Of a DNA stretch of 64,000 bases, positions 44,540-56,994 are shown piece by piece. The DNA is taken from positions 2,294,001-2,358,000 of the forward strand of contig JAGTWJ010000003.1 of assembly GCA_020064725.1 (NCBI GenBank), written 5' to 3'. Each line of letters opens with the position of its first letter. Positions within the stretch are counted from its first letter, which is position 1. Source of the DNA: Drechslerella dactyloides (lineage: Eukaryota; Ascomycota; Orbiliomycetes; Orbiliales; Orbiliaceae). Below the pieces are notes generated by a model, which had not been told where the DNA came from, made no database searches, and saw nothing but the letters and a program-made list of their open reading frames with translations. Position numbers and translations under genes: made by a program.

Positions 44540-46936
44540 ATGGGGAACTGTCTGTCGTCTCGCAAGAGCGGCGGCCAGAACGCCAACAACAACAACGATG
44601 CTTCTCGAGATCCGAATTCCAACAATCCCGACGTCGACATCGGTGTTAACGCCAACGACGACGACCCGGCCGCCGCGGCGGGCAGCCACGAACTCGAGAC
44701 CCGCAGCCAGAGCCAGCGTCCTGTCCGCCATCAAGCACCTCAGCCTCCTGCCGCGGTGGTCAATCGCACGTCGCGATATCGCCATCTCCCACTTAGCAAG
44801 CGGCCCGACAAGCCTCTGCGCCGCCACGAGTGGTCGCACAATATCAACAATGAAGGCCGGGCCCCCACACGGCGCGCGCTGGAGCGCATGCGCGAGGAGT
44901 TCTGGCACACGCGCGTCGAGGGCCGCGAGGAAGTCTGGCGCACCGTACGGACCGTCGTCGAGCTGCTGCAGACGGACCCGAGCGAGGGCGCCCTCGTGTT
45001 CGCCCGAGAGATCCTCCACGCCGCCGAGATAACCGTCCCGTCGGGTATGTTTTCATCCCATTCCCATATAATATCTCCCTCAGATGTGTATGTATGCGCA
45101 TGTTGGATGCGCATGCTCAACCGCATGTTGTAACGAGCATCTGCTGGTGGATATCTCGCCGTAAATAGACCGCTGACGGGGCGTATAAAATCACACCGGC
45201 CAGGCGACCTCACCAACGCTGCCTACGACGTCTTTGGGAACAAGTACAAGTTCCCGGCCTACGTCCTCTCCGACCCGGATAACCTCTCTCCAGACTCGCT
45301 CCGCTCCTCGAACGACAGCCTGCGTTCCTATAATTCTTCCGGCAAGTCCTCCTTCGAGTTCAGTGAGACCTCCCGCCAGCGTCGCCGCGACATGAAGGGC
45401 AAGGGACCAGCCGTCACGACGACGGAGAAATTCACACCAGACATGGACATGGACCTGGAAACTATCACCGTTCGCTTCCGCCTGTCAGACGGCACGGACC
45501 ACACCGTTGAGGCTTGGCAGTACGAGAGATTGAAGGATATCACTGAGCGGCTTATGGAAATGGCCGGTATCGATAGACGCACGCATCGCATCAAGATGTT
45601 TCTCGCCGGTCTACTGTGAGTGACAGTTATACTGATCTCCACCCAAACTCGCCGCTACCCTCACCTCATTCTACGACTGTCTCTTATATCCGCAGGATTG
45701 TATGCTGACTGCGTGTGCGCTAGACTGGATCCGTATCAATCGCTGGAAAACCAGAGATGGCAGCCGGATAGGATCGTCAACGCCATCGTGCAAGACCTGC
45801 GCATTGTTGCCCCGCAGCTGGTGCAGTCATCACGCCCATCCGACACTCCCTCCAGGCGGTCCATCCCACCCGCTCTTCCCCGCACTCTACCAGAGGCCTG
45901 CTATCCACGTGGTGTGCAACCGCCCAGCACTCCACAGCCCATTCCGCAGTTGCCTCCAGTCGCTAGGCCGCCTACGTTTCTTGAGCCTCTGCCGCCACCC
46001 GTAGCTAGACCGTCTACCTTTCTAAACCCCCCGTCGCCACCCATCGCGAGACCGTCTAGCTTCGAAGAGCCTCCGTCGGACAGCGAGTCCGACTCTTCAT
46101 CGCCGGAGGAGGGAGCTGGCTCTCCACCACCGCCAGAGGAAGAAGTTGACTGCATTGACTGCCGTGGAGTCCCAAGATACGAAACTGTCTGTTTACCGCC
46201 TGGCGTTAGACTGGAGGACTTACTATCGTCTCAGCCCCTCCCGCCGTGGTCGAGAAGAGAGACTCCCTCTGTGCCACCCGGCTTTTCACTAGCCGACCTG
46301 ATACGGCCCCGCCCTTCAGCACAGCCAAATGCAGGGAGTGCCTCCGGATCATCCGACTTGCCAATTGACGGCTTAAAGAACCTTCGCACTTCATCGCCTT
46401 CTCCTCCACTGCCTCCCTCTGCACCGCAGCTAGAACCATCGAATCACCCTACGCCACACAGCGCTTTAGGCTTCCACAACGACGATATGCCGTCGCCGGA
46501 CCGCACGGCGCCGGCCCTTGCAGCGCCTATATTGCCTACTCGGCCTCTTCAGCCGTCGCATCACAGCTATACGCCGCTTGAATTGATCCAGCACGGCCTC
46601 TTGGACCCTGAGTATCCACCGCGTCACCTGGCGGCATATCGCCCGATACCGCCCAGCCTTCTGCCACCTCGGTTGGCACCATCCAGCTCCAGACCGGGTG
46701 ACTTGCTGCCAAGTGATCCTGCACAGGCTAGTGGTCCGGCGGGAAGCTCGATGCCGCCGCCTCCCCGTCCGAATATTCTGCCACCTGACCATCCGACGTT
46801 TCCCTTCCCGCAGCCTGCGCAGGCCCCGACCACGCAGACGCAGCAAGATCCTGAGGAAAACCGCAGGCCCCGGATTCCTCGTCACCAACAACCCGGTAGA
46901 CGAGACTGTGATAAACGAAATGGGGGTAACCAATGA
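44540..46936 (+). CDS. UBTD-type ubiquitin-domain protein with long proline-rich tail
   Basis: Three exons: 44540-45044, 45204-45615 and 45724-46936, giving 709 aa. The start MGNCLSS fits N-myristoylation at Gly2 with palmitoylation at Cys4, as in human UBTD1/UBTD2. The UBTD N-terminal domain (about 90-190) is recognisable from LRRHEWSHN, REEFWHTRVEGREEVWRTV and GDLTNAAYDVFGNKYKFPAYV. A ubiquitin-like domain follows (about 252-335; ETITVRFRLSDGTDHTV...HRIKMFLAG). In animals UBTD proteins bind E2 enzymes. Most of the third exon is an unexpected tail of about 370 residues rich in Pro and Ser. It contains three PPVARPSTFLxPP-like repeats and a duplicated PPGxxLxDLI motif. Typical UBTD proteins are about 230-300 aa. 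The second acceptor (GCTAG at 45723) is required to avoid a stop. Confidence 0.85.
45948..46076 (+). repeat. Three tandem ~39-42 nt repeats in the UBTD tail
   Basis: Three diverged copies encode PPVARPPTFLEPL, PPVARPSTFLNPP and PPIARPSSFEEPP. Protein similarity is clearer than DNA identity, so the copies are either old or under selection at the protein level. Confidence 0.8.
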
Positions 46937-47711
46937 ACCCGCGGCTCGAGCGCTCGCAGTCGCACTTTCTTATGATGGGATGTTAATTTTCCCGCTTCAT
47001 AATGCATAATTTCATGGGTGACGAGGACATGCTTATCCCTCTTTTCCTTCTCTCTTTTGTTCTTTATTCGGTCTATCGTGCCCGTACTGCTGTATCCGTG
47101 GCGTTTGGATGGCGTCTGCGATGTTACGGAGTCTGTCTTCTTGGCTGTTTTTGTGGCAGCTGATGTCATGCCGATGTCCGGCTTAGTTGTGCTCTTGTCG
47201 TTTGCAGGGCTTCTGACTGTTCAATTGTCTACGGATGGGTATTGATACTGTCACGTTGAATCTCCGCTATCGTTAATGTTGTACGTGAAAAGCGATACGA
47301 GTGCCTGATTCGTTTTTGTCTGTGGATGAAGTCATGCTGCCAAGATTACTTCAATTATTGTAATTTCTGTTTTTGAAATAGCTGGACGGACGGATGAAAG
47401 TCCGAGATGTAGTAGTGGTCAATTGGGGATACTATGTTCTCGTCTCTTTGGCGTGTGCGTATCTGCTTCGCTTGTATATTCTTCAGCCTCGTTCTTGGGC
47501 ATGCCCTGCATACGTAACAGTGTCTTTTTGTGCCAGATCAGGATCGTATGATCCTCGACATTAGATAACGTCTAATACATATAATCAATGCAGACGCCGA
47601 CACGCTCAGCCCACCTTACTACTATCGGCTACAGTACGAATAATACTGGTATTATATCCTATCCGCTGGCATTCCCCGCTACAAATACAGCAGCCATAGT
47701 CAAAAAAAGTC
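46937..47711. other. Convergent intergenic region UBTD-like / SEC13
   Basis: 775 nt holding both 3' ends; T-rich after the UBTD gene (47030-47070). No gene seen. Confidence 0.5.
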
Positions 47712-48995
47712 CTACTCCGTCACCGTCGTAACCTTCTCCCACGCGCCCTGCAGGTTCTCCTTCCACAGCGTCACTTTATTATCCCCGCCGCTGACAGCGA
47801 GTACATTCCCGCTCAAGCTCCAGCTGACGCGCCAGACAACAGCGTCCATCTCGAGCACCTTTTTCTGGAACGGTCCACCGGCATCGGACGTCCAGATTAT
47901 CACCGTCTTGTCCTGCGATGCCGACGCGATGTACGTCTTCGCGAGGATGGACGGCGCCCAGGCGACGTCGCGCACCCAGTCGTGGTGGCCGTCGAGGACG
48001 GTTTCGACAACGTAGTTGTCGGCGTCGGGACTGTAGCTCCAGATCTTGACGAGGTTGTCGGAACCGCCCGTTACGAACTTGCGGATGCCGGAGTGCGGTG
48101 TCGCGGAGGAGGTCGTGGAGGAGGATTGCACGATGGAGCCCGGTGAGACGTCCGGGGCCCAGGAGACGGCGTTGCAGCCGGTTGCGTGCGCGGTGAAGAG
48201 GCGGAGGTCCCATCTTTCGTCTTTGAATTCGAGGACGGAGACTTTGCCGTCTGTTGAGGCGCAGGCGAAGATTGCGCCGAGGGTGTGCGGGGCCCAGGCG
48301 ACCATGTTTACTATCCGGCGAGTGTCAGCGAGCTGTTCTCTCATACCTCTATCGCATTATACCCATATCACGTCCTCATGTCGCAGCGCGTCCGTGTCAT
48401 GAAGAATAGAGCATAGAACAGTAGGGAAGAGAAGTACGGCAGGAGAGGAGGAGTAGAGGGGGTAATACCGCTCGCCTGGTGGTTTGTGTGCTCGATAGCC
48501 TTCCCCCATTGCCCGTTGTTCTCCTTCCAGATGATGACCTTGGCATCATAGCTCGCCGACGCGAGGATGTTGCCGAACTTGGGATGCGCCCACGACACAC
48601 ACCACACGGGTCCGTCGTGTCTATACAGTTACGCCGTCAGCTCGTCTCCTTTTCTGTTGGTGCTATTACAGCATGCAATTGGCGCGATTATGGTAGGTGG
48701 GGCGTTCGGGTGAGTAGAGTAGGATGCGCACCCCTTGAGCGTGTCGACAAGCGTGTGGTTGTTGCCCTCGACGTCGAATATCTTGATCGTCTTATCGGAC
48801 GAGCAGGTCGCCAGTCTATTGCCGTAGAAATTCAGAACGGCATCATGCTGCCGTTCGTAAACCCGATCCGTTAGCAAAGTTACTTCACGATAGCTGATAG
48901 CTCGAGCAAGCTAGCTAGCTAGCTAGCTGACGGAACGTCGGTCAGAAGATGGAGCGTACGATCATGTCCTCATGGCCACCGCCGGATTGCGCCAT
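47712..48995 (-). CDS. SEC13: Sec13, WD40 protein of COPII and the nuclear pore
   Basis: Four exons: 48960-48995, 48732-48847, 48469-48620 and 47712-48310, giving 300 aa. Sec13 forms the COPII outer coat with Sec31, and it also belongs to the Nup84 Y-complex and the SEA complex. Six WD40 blades are readable: HDAVLNFYGNRLATCSSDKTIKIFD, HDGPVWCVSWAHPKFGNILASASYDAKVIIW, VNMVAWAPH...FACASTDGKVSVLEF, GCNAVSWAPD...FVTGGSDNLVKIW, HHDWVRDVAWAP...IASASQDKTVIIW and VVWRVSWSLSGNVLAVSGGDNKVTLWKE. The length matches the family (about 297-306). The first exon encodes only MAQSGGGHEDMI, and all phases fit. The first intron contains a CTAG tandem repeat. Confidence 0.96.
48911..48928. repeat. CTAG tetranucleotide repeat in SEC13 intron 1
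   Basis: Four tandem CTAG units (self-complementary) inside the 112-nt first intron of SEC13. A similar GCTAGCTGGCTAGCTAGC run is found near 59941-59958. Confidence 0.8.
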
Positions 48996-49957
48996 TGCAA
49001 AGGTAAGCTGTGATTGTCGTGGAGGGTTTCGTAGAGTGTGTGGATGGATGTCGCGGGATTCGAGGTCGGCGGGATGGATGGTGGAGTCGCGGGTGGTTTG
49101 GGTATGTTAGTGCTTGCAGCGCCAATTAATTGGATACAGTCGCCTGAGCTTGACGACACGTTTTGGGGAGGCTGCAGCCACACGTCGCTGTGGCGCCAAC
49201 GCGCAAACTGCAACACTTAGCTTAGCCGCCCACCAGCTTACCTGACAACTGATGTGTATCGATATCCAGGCTGGTAAATCGCGATTCTTCTTGGGGCTGA
49301 TAATAAGAGGTTATCTTGCTATTGATAATTATGCGCGATGGATCTTTGCAGTCTTGCAAGTCAAACCCACACAGCCCACGAAGGGTTTGGTGGACGAGAC
49401 CCGACCTTTGCAAGATCGATATTATATAACTCATTATCATGTTGTACTCGCCTCTAATATTGCTGTTTTGTGATTTCCGGACTACTTCAGGGCCCACTTC
49501 TGGCCTGCGAGACAAGCCCAAGACCTAGTTTCTTGATATTGTATCCCGAATATCTGATCTTGAGGTTGGTCTTGTCTCGCAAGCCAGACGCCTTCCGGGT
49601 TGGTCTTATAGTGATCGGTATATATAGTCGTTCGCGGATATCCCCTTTTTGTCTACTAGGTCCAGCAGCCGCTGGCTAGACAGATTCGTCCAAGGCCACG
49701 ACTCGCGCTCAATATGATTGAGACATGCATCAAGATATTATAAGACGATTTAAGAGCAGACAGAAGCCGATATCAGAGGCTAACTATATACAACAAATGC
49801 AATTATGATATTATCAATATAGTCGTAAATCCAAAACATTATCGCCAGCCATTATAGTTTGTATCCTGTAAACATGCATGCACCGCCTCGGTATATAGTT
49901 TATCGATCGCTTGAAGTCGTAAAAAATGCAAAAAAGTCACAGATCAAAGACACCCGC
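48996..49957. other. Intergenic region SEC13 / GIT1-like
   Basis: 962 nt with the SEC13 promoter (right of 48995) and the 3' end of the permease gene. AT-rich from about 49700. No gene seen. Confidence 0.5.
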
Positions 49958-51699
49958 CTACATGGCGACGCTCTCAAACTTCTCCTCGTTCTTGCCAATC
50001 ACTGGCTCCGCGATATTCTCAGCGCTATTGCCATCGTCCAGCCGCTGGCCGCGCAGTTCCTTGACACCGATCTGCGAGACATCAAACCCATTATTGGAAA
50101 GATACTGTCGGAACGCGACGTCCTCCTCCATTATCGTGTCCTGTCCGATATGCGGCACGCAGAAATACACCAGCGCCGCGCTGAACAGACACAGCGCACT
50201 GCTGACCCAGAAGGGCGCCTGATTGCCCTTGATGGTCTTGTTGCCGCCAGCGTTCTTGATGATGATTGGAAAGACGTACGTGCCGACGAAGGCGCCGACT
50301 TTGCCCATCGCGGCAGCGATGCCGTAGAATTGCCCGCGGATGGCCGTCGCGCTCGACTTGGAGGCCAGAAGGCCGATGTTGTCGCCAACGCCGAGCTCGC
50401 CGAGCGTGAGGAAGACGCCATAGACGACGACAAAGGCGGCGACATGCTCGGAGGTCGCAAGCTTGCCATAGCAGCCTAGGACACAGTTGTTAGTTTATAT
50501 CACTACGATATACACGCATGCACAGGGGGTTATCATATGAAGCTTACCAGCCATGATGAGGCCGACGCAGCCCTGAGCGATAAGACCAACGGTCATAGCC
50601 TCTTTCGCGCCAATCCAGTCGCTGATGAAGGAACCGGCAACAGCACCACTACACAATCGTTAGAATAGACATTCGACAGCGAAGTGGGGCAGATGGACAT
50701 ACGGGATGTAGAACAAGTTGAGAACAACGTTCCAACCGAACGGCTTGTACAGAGCCTTCTCATCGCCAAGAACAATCTCAAGAATCGAGGAGCCGTAGAT
50801 GCCGAACGAGTATGCGGAGAACTACACCGATGGTCAGCATTCAAGCAATCTATATCACCGCTGGATATGGGCGTCACACATACATCATAGATGAACCACA
50901 GGATGCTGATGGTAGCCAGCTTGAACCAGTAGAACTTTATGACCAGCAGCCATGGAACCTTGGTGTCCTTCATCGTCTCCTGCTTGAATCGCTCCGGCTC
51001 CTTCAGCTTCGTCCGGAGATAGATGATCGACAGCGGCGGAATCACACCGAGGCCGAGAGACACACGCCAGACAACACCAAGTCGGTCCATGCCAAAGATC
51101 CAGAGCACGCATAGCGGCGCAAAGGCCGCAATGACGAACCCAAAGTCGATCATGACGTTCGTGAAGATGATGAACCACCTGTTCCGCTGCCCGGACTTGA
51201 TCTCGCCGGTAGCCTCAGAGCAAGCTACAGAGCCGGCGGGGTATTCACCGCCGATACCGATACCGAGCAAGAACCGATACGCCGTAAGAGCCGCGAGAAC
51301 ACCATGAGCGCCTACACCGTAGGCACCCGCGCAAAGCGCCGCGAACACGATCAAGATGACCGTCGATGCTACCATGCCTATTTTACGGCTGCAATTGTCA
51401 CTGATCCAGCCGAATACCAGCATACCGATGATAGTGCCCGCGAAGGCGATCGAGGAGACATTGGATTGCGCGGGGCTGTTCTTGTAGTCGTCGCCGTAGA
51501 CGCGACCCAGAAGAGTGTTAACCGTTCCGATGACACCTGTGATCCACGTTAGCATACTCCATATCTCTCAGCCAGTATCGTAGGGATGTATGAACGCACC
51601 ATTGAGGTAGCCGTCAGAAAAGAGGCCGGAGCCACAGACTATGACAGGCATGAGGACCTCCCATTTCGACTTCTGCGGGACGGTAGCCGACTCGGACAT
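49958..51699 (-). CDS. GIT1: Glycerophosphoinositol/glycerophosphodiester permease (Git1 family, MFS)
   Basis: Five exons: 51600-51699, 50884-51536, 50703-50821, 50548-50648 and 49958-50475, giving 496 aa, with every phase consistent. It is a 12-helix major facilitator of the proton:phosphate symporter branch. The best recognised relatives are yeast Git1-type permeases that import glycerophosphoinositol or glycerophosphocholine as phosphate sources. Clues are LFSDGYLNG in helix 1, GWISDNCSRKIG (the MFS loop motif), GIGIGGEYPAGSVACSE in helix 4, and SSATAIRGQFYGIAAAMGKVGAFVG. The C-terminal VPHIGQDTIMEEDVAFRQYLSNNG is the characteristic Git1 ending. The substrate is inferred from family. Induction by phosphate starvation is likely, but I see no CACGTG core in the upstream region. 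Confidence 0.9.
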
Positions 51700-53702
51700 C
51701 TTGCTGCTTTGCGTTTTCCGATTATGCTATCTTATCGTATCGCAGCTGGATATATGGAAGATTAAGTGTAAAATTTGCACCTCTTGCGGTCGATGAGGCC
51801 GGCTCCCAGTGTGATTTTGACTGATCTGGGGAGGGAATAAGGATAGTAACGGCAGCGCTCCAAAGGGAATGGGGGAGACCCCAGGCCTTTTTATGATCGT
51901 GAGCGGGTGACATGCTGGCGGCAGGCTCGAATAGGCAGCATCTCTGCGAAACTGTTTCTGAGTTTTCCATGGGGGCTCATGCCATTGACAACCAGACCGA
52001 CAGAGAGAGCCCGGCCACCATAGACAGGCACAACGTGGTCGTCCAACGACGGGGTTCTGCCGGGGCGCGGCTTTTGGAACTTAAAATTTTCGCACACTGG
52101 AAATTGCCTTGTGAAACCTTCTCAGTCTGCGGAAACCCCCCCACTTTGGCCGCCGGGGCCACCGCAACTAGACTCAGGGCAGTAATTCTCATGCACCGCA
52201 AGGGACTAGCCGGGTCGTTGTCGGCACTTGAGTGACAGGGAGTGAAATACTTTCGACCTGTCATTCACGGTTCTTAGACATTCTGCGCTCGAACAAAGAA
52301 TGCTGAGCCGAGCAGGAGTACCAAAGGCAGCTAGGAAGCACCGGATGCGGTCAAGGGGGCAGTTGATATCGAGCTGCTCATGATCTGACGGCCAGGGCCT
52401 ACGTGAATTCCCCGACGATCGCATGCATTTGTGGACAAGTGCCCGTAGCTTAGTTTGGCCTGACCACTGCAGCTGCTCTTATTGCTGTTGGCGTAGATCT
52501 CGAGATCTGGAATCCTCTGTCGCGGCCTCGAGCCAATTGCGAGACCACAGCCCACGCACGAGGTGTTTTCCTTTGAAACTAGCGATCATGCATGTCTCAA
52601 GCAACCGCTTTAACGCGTACCGATGAAGGGCCCGGTCTCATAGTGTAATTGAGCAGGACACGCACACCGGGTAACCGATGCGCAGGCGAGATGCGCCAGG
52701 CAGCCAAGATTCGAGGGGAGTGGCGGTCGATGAACGTCGGAGGCAGCTGCGCATTGCTCAATGCATGCCATCCACGTCCAGCGGGACTTTGGATCTGCAG
52801 GAAACGCATAGGAGGCCGTGAAGAAACGGGAAGGAGGCTTCCTTCGCCTCTGGCGGTTGACGACGCAAGCCAGAGACAAGCTTCTTGGGCCCAGCAGTTG
52901 AGCCGAAGTCCCGAGGCACCGTCGTCGGTCGACGCCTGGTAAGGAACCCGGTGCACCACGTCAGAAAAATGCTCGTCCATAGCTCCTTCGTGCAATGTCG
53001 TTGAGGAGCCCACGCACCTGCTGTTGGATTTCGAGTCTTGCAGGATGGCGGCGCGGAGACTTCCTGACAAGCTTCCATGGTGTCATCCAACAGATCTTGG
53101 AACGCTGCCCTACGCCTTGGCGCAGGCGACGTTTTGGAAAATTATAAAGAGAGACCTCGGGCCCAGTGGCCTCTGCGTCCACCGTCGATATGCGATCGTT
53201 GACCGTCCGCGCGGGCCAATCAGAGGGCTTGGATGCACCACATGGCCGACCGAGAACCTTTTTCGACGGTGCTGGCGGAGTGTCTGAGTTCTCAGAGGTG
53301 CGCTCTGGGCGACCTTCTGCTTTCGCATGTTTGAGACTGGACAGGGCAATTTCCGGGTGGAACAAGCAGTTGGAGTTGGATCTTCCATCGAGGACCTCGG
53401 CCCAGCCGCTGCAGCTTCTTCTTCTGAGTAGCGTCGTTCGAATCCTGTAGAATCATCCCGAGGCCAGAGCGCTGGCCACTCGTATGTTCCTGTTTCGCAG
53501 TGGATGACGTTGTCTGATATCGAAATCATGGCTGATAACTGTGGCGTCCGTGGGTGTTTCTCTTCTGGACGGAGACGACCTGCCAAGAAAAGGTTGGCTG
53601 CAGGCAAAACTTTTAGCGGGCAGCCTTTCAACCACACGACGACCAACCGCCTGCCAGAGCCGCACGTAGCCATCAGCTCAGATATAGCATCCCACCTTCG
53701 AC
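51700..53702. promoter_or_regulatory. Divergent intergenic region GIT1-like / DIS3
   Basis: 2.0 kb between divergent genes. Open frames of 100-190 codons occur on both strands (for example 53110-53673 minus) but overlap each other, carry no motif and are Ser/Arg-rich, so I call none. Overlapping antisense frames in GC-rich DNA explain them. Confidence 0.5.
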
Positions 53703-56700
53703 ATGACGAGCATCAAGCGCATGCTGGTCGACGCGGCCGGTCATGACAGCATCACCTCCAAGGTCTACATCCGCTCCGCCAAGAGCGGCAAGGTGACCAA
53801 GATTGTCCGCGAGATTTACCTGCGCACCGACATCCCATGTTCGTCGCGCCTGTGTCGCGTCTGTCTGCTCAATGCGCCGGTGGACTCGAGCAACCGATGT
53901 ACGCTGATAACCCGCTTCGTCCGCCGTGAATATGATCATTCGATGCCGTACATATGCTTACTCGTTCGTCTTCGCGATGTCGTGCAGCCCGTCCCTTCAT
54001 CCTGTCCGAGAAGCCTGCAGGCACAGCCGTCTATCAGCATGGCCACTATCTGATGCCAGACACCAACATTTTCCTGCAGTGTATGGACGCGATCGAGCAC
54101 AAGAGCGCCTTCTACGATGTCATCGTTCTGCAGACTGTTCTTGATGAAGTCAAGAATCGAAGCTTGCCGTTGTACAATCGGCTCGTGTCGCTGACAAAGT
54201 CGGACGAGAAGCGGTTCTACGTATTCCATAACGAGTTCCGGCAGGAGACGCATGTTCGGCGCGGGCCAGAGGAATCGATCAATGACCGGAATGACCGCGC
54301 AATTCGTGTCGCGTGCAAGTGGTACCAGAAGCATATCGAGCAGGCGGCTGCCAGTTCGGGCGTTAGAGCCCCGGCTGTCGTCATGTTGTCGAACGATAAA
54401 GATAATCTTGCAAAGGCGGCAGCGGAAGGCATCGATTGCGTCAATCGTGAGTATTGAACCTACGTTCTACCCGTTCGTATAATGCTAATGTCGGGGATAG
54501 TCCAGAACTATGTGGGAGGGCTCAAGAATGCGGACGAGCTGCTCGACATGATCAGCTCGTCGCTGCAGGATCAGGAACGGAAAGCCAACAGAGGCGATAA
54601 CATTTACCCTGAGGTACTGCTCCTCTCATCTTTTCTCCAAATTATAACGCTAATCATGGCTAGTATTTCTCCATTGCCAAGATGAACACTGGGGTTCGGA
54701 ACGGTACCCTGCACCAGGGCACCTTCCACACGTCCACATACAATAGCTTAGAGGTATGTCTCTACCCAAATGTAGACAATGCTTTGTGAGTACGCGCTGA
54801 TTTCGTGTAGGGCACGGTTGGTGTGCCGTCATTCGACAAGAACCTGCTGGTGACCGGCCTGGAAAACATGAACCGTGCTGTCGATGGCGACTTGGTTGTA
54901 GTCGAACTACTTCCGCAAGACCAATGGAAGCGCCAATCTGACAAGCTCGTTGACCAGGACGCGCTAACGAGGAATGAGAATGCGGATGTCGACGAGGTTG
55001 AGGCCATCGTCACGGAACGAGAGCGACGGGCACTCGTGGAGGAGGCAAAACGCGTCCATCGATCTCAAGAAGAAAGCCAGAAGGTGCAACCGACGGCAAA
55101 GGTCGTGGGAGTTGTCAAGAGAAACTGGAGATCGTACGTCGGGCATATCGATCCAGGCTCCGTCAACCGTGCAAAGTCTGGCGGCCAGCAAGTCGTCTTC
55201 TTCCGCCCTCTGGACAAGAAGATACCCAAGATCCGCGTGTTCACGCGCCAGGCCACCCAGCTGCTAGGGCAGCGGATCGTTGTAAATGTCGACAGCTGGG
55301 ATCGGGCTTCAAGGTTTCCAGTGGGTCACTTCGTCCGTTCCCTCGGCGAGCTCGAGACGAAAGAAGCCGAAACAGAGGCATTACTCCTCGAGTGGGATGT
55401 GCAGTATCGGCCATTCCCTAAAGCTGTCCTAGACTGTCTACCGTCAGAAGGCCACGACTGGCGAGTCCCAGAAGACAAAAGCCACCCCGGGTGGCACAAA
55501 AGGACCGACTTACGGGATCTATTGATTTGTAGCATTGACCCTCCCGGGTGTCAAGACATTGACGACGCCCTACACGCAAGACTACTGCCGAATGGGAACT
55601 ATGAGGTTGGCGTGCACATCGCAGACGTCTCAAACTTTGTGAGGCCAAATAACGCGATGGATAGCGAGGCGGCTCAGCGGGCGACGACAGTGTATCTGGT
55701 CGACAAGCGCATCGACATGTTACCGCCCCTTCTAGGAACCGACCTGTGCTCGCTGAAGCCATACGTCGAACGATACGCATTTTCAGTGCTCTGGGTATGA
55801 TAGACCCAGTAGCGTCCGTATTATCACAGAATGCAGCTAATCCCGTTACGCAGGAAATGACACCGGAGGCAAAGATCGTGAACACCCTCTTCACAAAGTC
55901 GGTGATCAAGTCGAGAGAAGCATTTGCGTATAAGGCTGCGCAGATGCGAATCGACGACAAGTAAGCATAACTAAAGCCACATCACATAAATAGAGGCTAA
56001 CATTTCACATAGATCGCAGACTGACCCTCTCACGGAAGGGATGAGGATATTGCTCATGCTCTCGAAGAAACTCCGTCAAGCAAGGATGGATGCAGGCGCA
56101 CTCAACCTCGCCAGTCCGGAAGTCAAAGTCCAAATGGAATCGGAAACTTCCGACCCCGCTAGCATCGAAGTCAAAGAACTCCTCGAAACCAATTCCCTCG
56201 TTGAGGAGTTCATGCTTTGCGCTAACATTAGCGTCGCCCGCAAAATTTACGAAGCCTTCCCGCAAACCGCCATGCTCCGCCGCCACGGCGCCCCTCCCGC
56301 AACTAACTTTGACGACCTGCGCAGCCAGCTCCGCGCGCGCAAGAACCTCGATCTGCACGTCGAGTCCTCCAAGGCCCTCGCGGACTCCCTCGATGCCTGC
56401 GTGGACCCACAGGAGCCCTACTTCAACACTCTCGTCCGCATCATTGCCACACGCTGCATGGTCCCCGCGGAGTACTTCAGCTCCGGCACACAGGCATACC
56501 CCGAGTTCCGCCACTACGGCCTCGCATCAGAAATCTACACACACTTCACCTCGCCGATCAGACGGTACGCCGACCTCGCCGCGCACCGGCAGCTCGCAGC
56601 CGCAATTGACTACGAACCGCTTGATGAGAGCCTCTACAACAAGGACAAGATGGACGCCGTCGTCAAGAACCTAAACGTGCGGCACCGCAACGCGCAGTTT

Positions 56701-56994
56701 GCAGGCCGCGCGTCGGTCGAGTACTATGTTGGACAGGCGTTGAAGAACAAGAGCACGGAGGAAGAGGGCTTCGTGGCCAAGATCTTCTCAAACGGGTTCG
56801 TGGTGTTTGTACCGCGGTTCGGGATCGAGGGCACCATCCGCGTAGAGAATGCGAAAGTGTTCGATGCGGATGAGTACATTCTTGAGCTAGAGGACGGGCG
56901 CAAGGTTGTGCTGTTTGATAAGATGCGCGTGCGCGTGGACGTGGTGAAGGAGCAGGCGACTGGCAGGCGCAAAACGGAGCTGACCCTGGCCTGA
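53703..56994 (+). CDS. DIS3: Exosome ribonuclease Dis3/Rrp44
   Basis: Seven exons: 53703-53898, 53988-54446, 54501-54613, 54664-54753, 54811-55794, 55854-55960 and 56013-56994, giving 976 aa (yeast 1001). Dis3 is the 3'-5' exonuclease and endonuclease of the RNA exosome. The CR3 motif CSSRLCRVC (about 47-55) precedes a PIN domain. Its expected metal-binding acids are at about D90 (MPDTN), E119 (LDEV), D168 (NDRND) and D202 (SNDKD), so the endonuclease site looks intact. Cold-shock domains follow, then the RNB exonuclease domain with DPPGCQDIDDALHA (acids about D529, D535, D537, D538), LASPEVKVQMESE, HFTSPIRRYADLAAHRQL and GRASVEYYVGQ. A C-terminal S1 domain ends the protein. All junctions keep frame, and exon boundaries restore family sequence such as RIDDKSQTDPLTEGM. 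Confidence 0.97.

Noticed and set aside
53110..53673. 187-codon minus-strand frame next to DIS3
   Set aside because: Lies in the DIS3 promoter, overlaps other frames on both strands, and has no recognisable motif.
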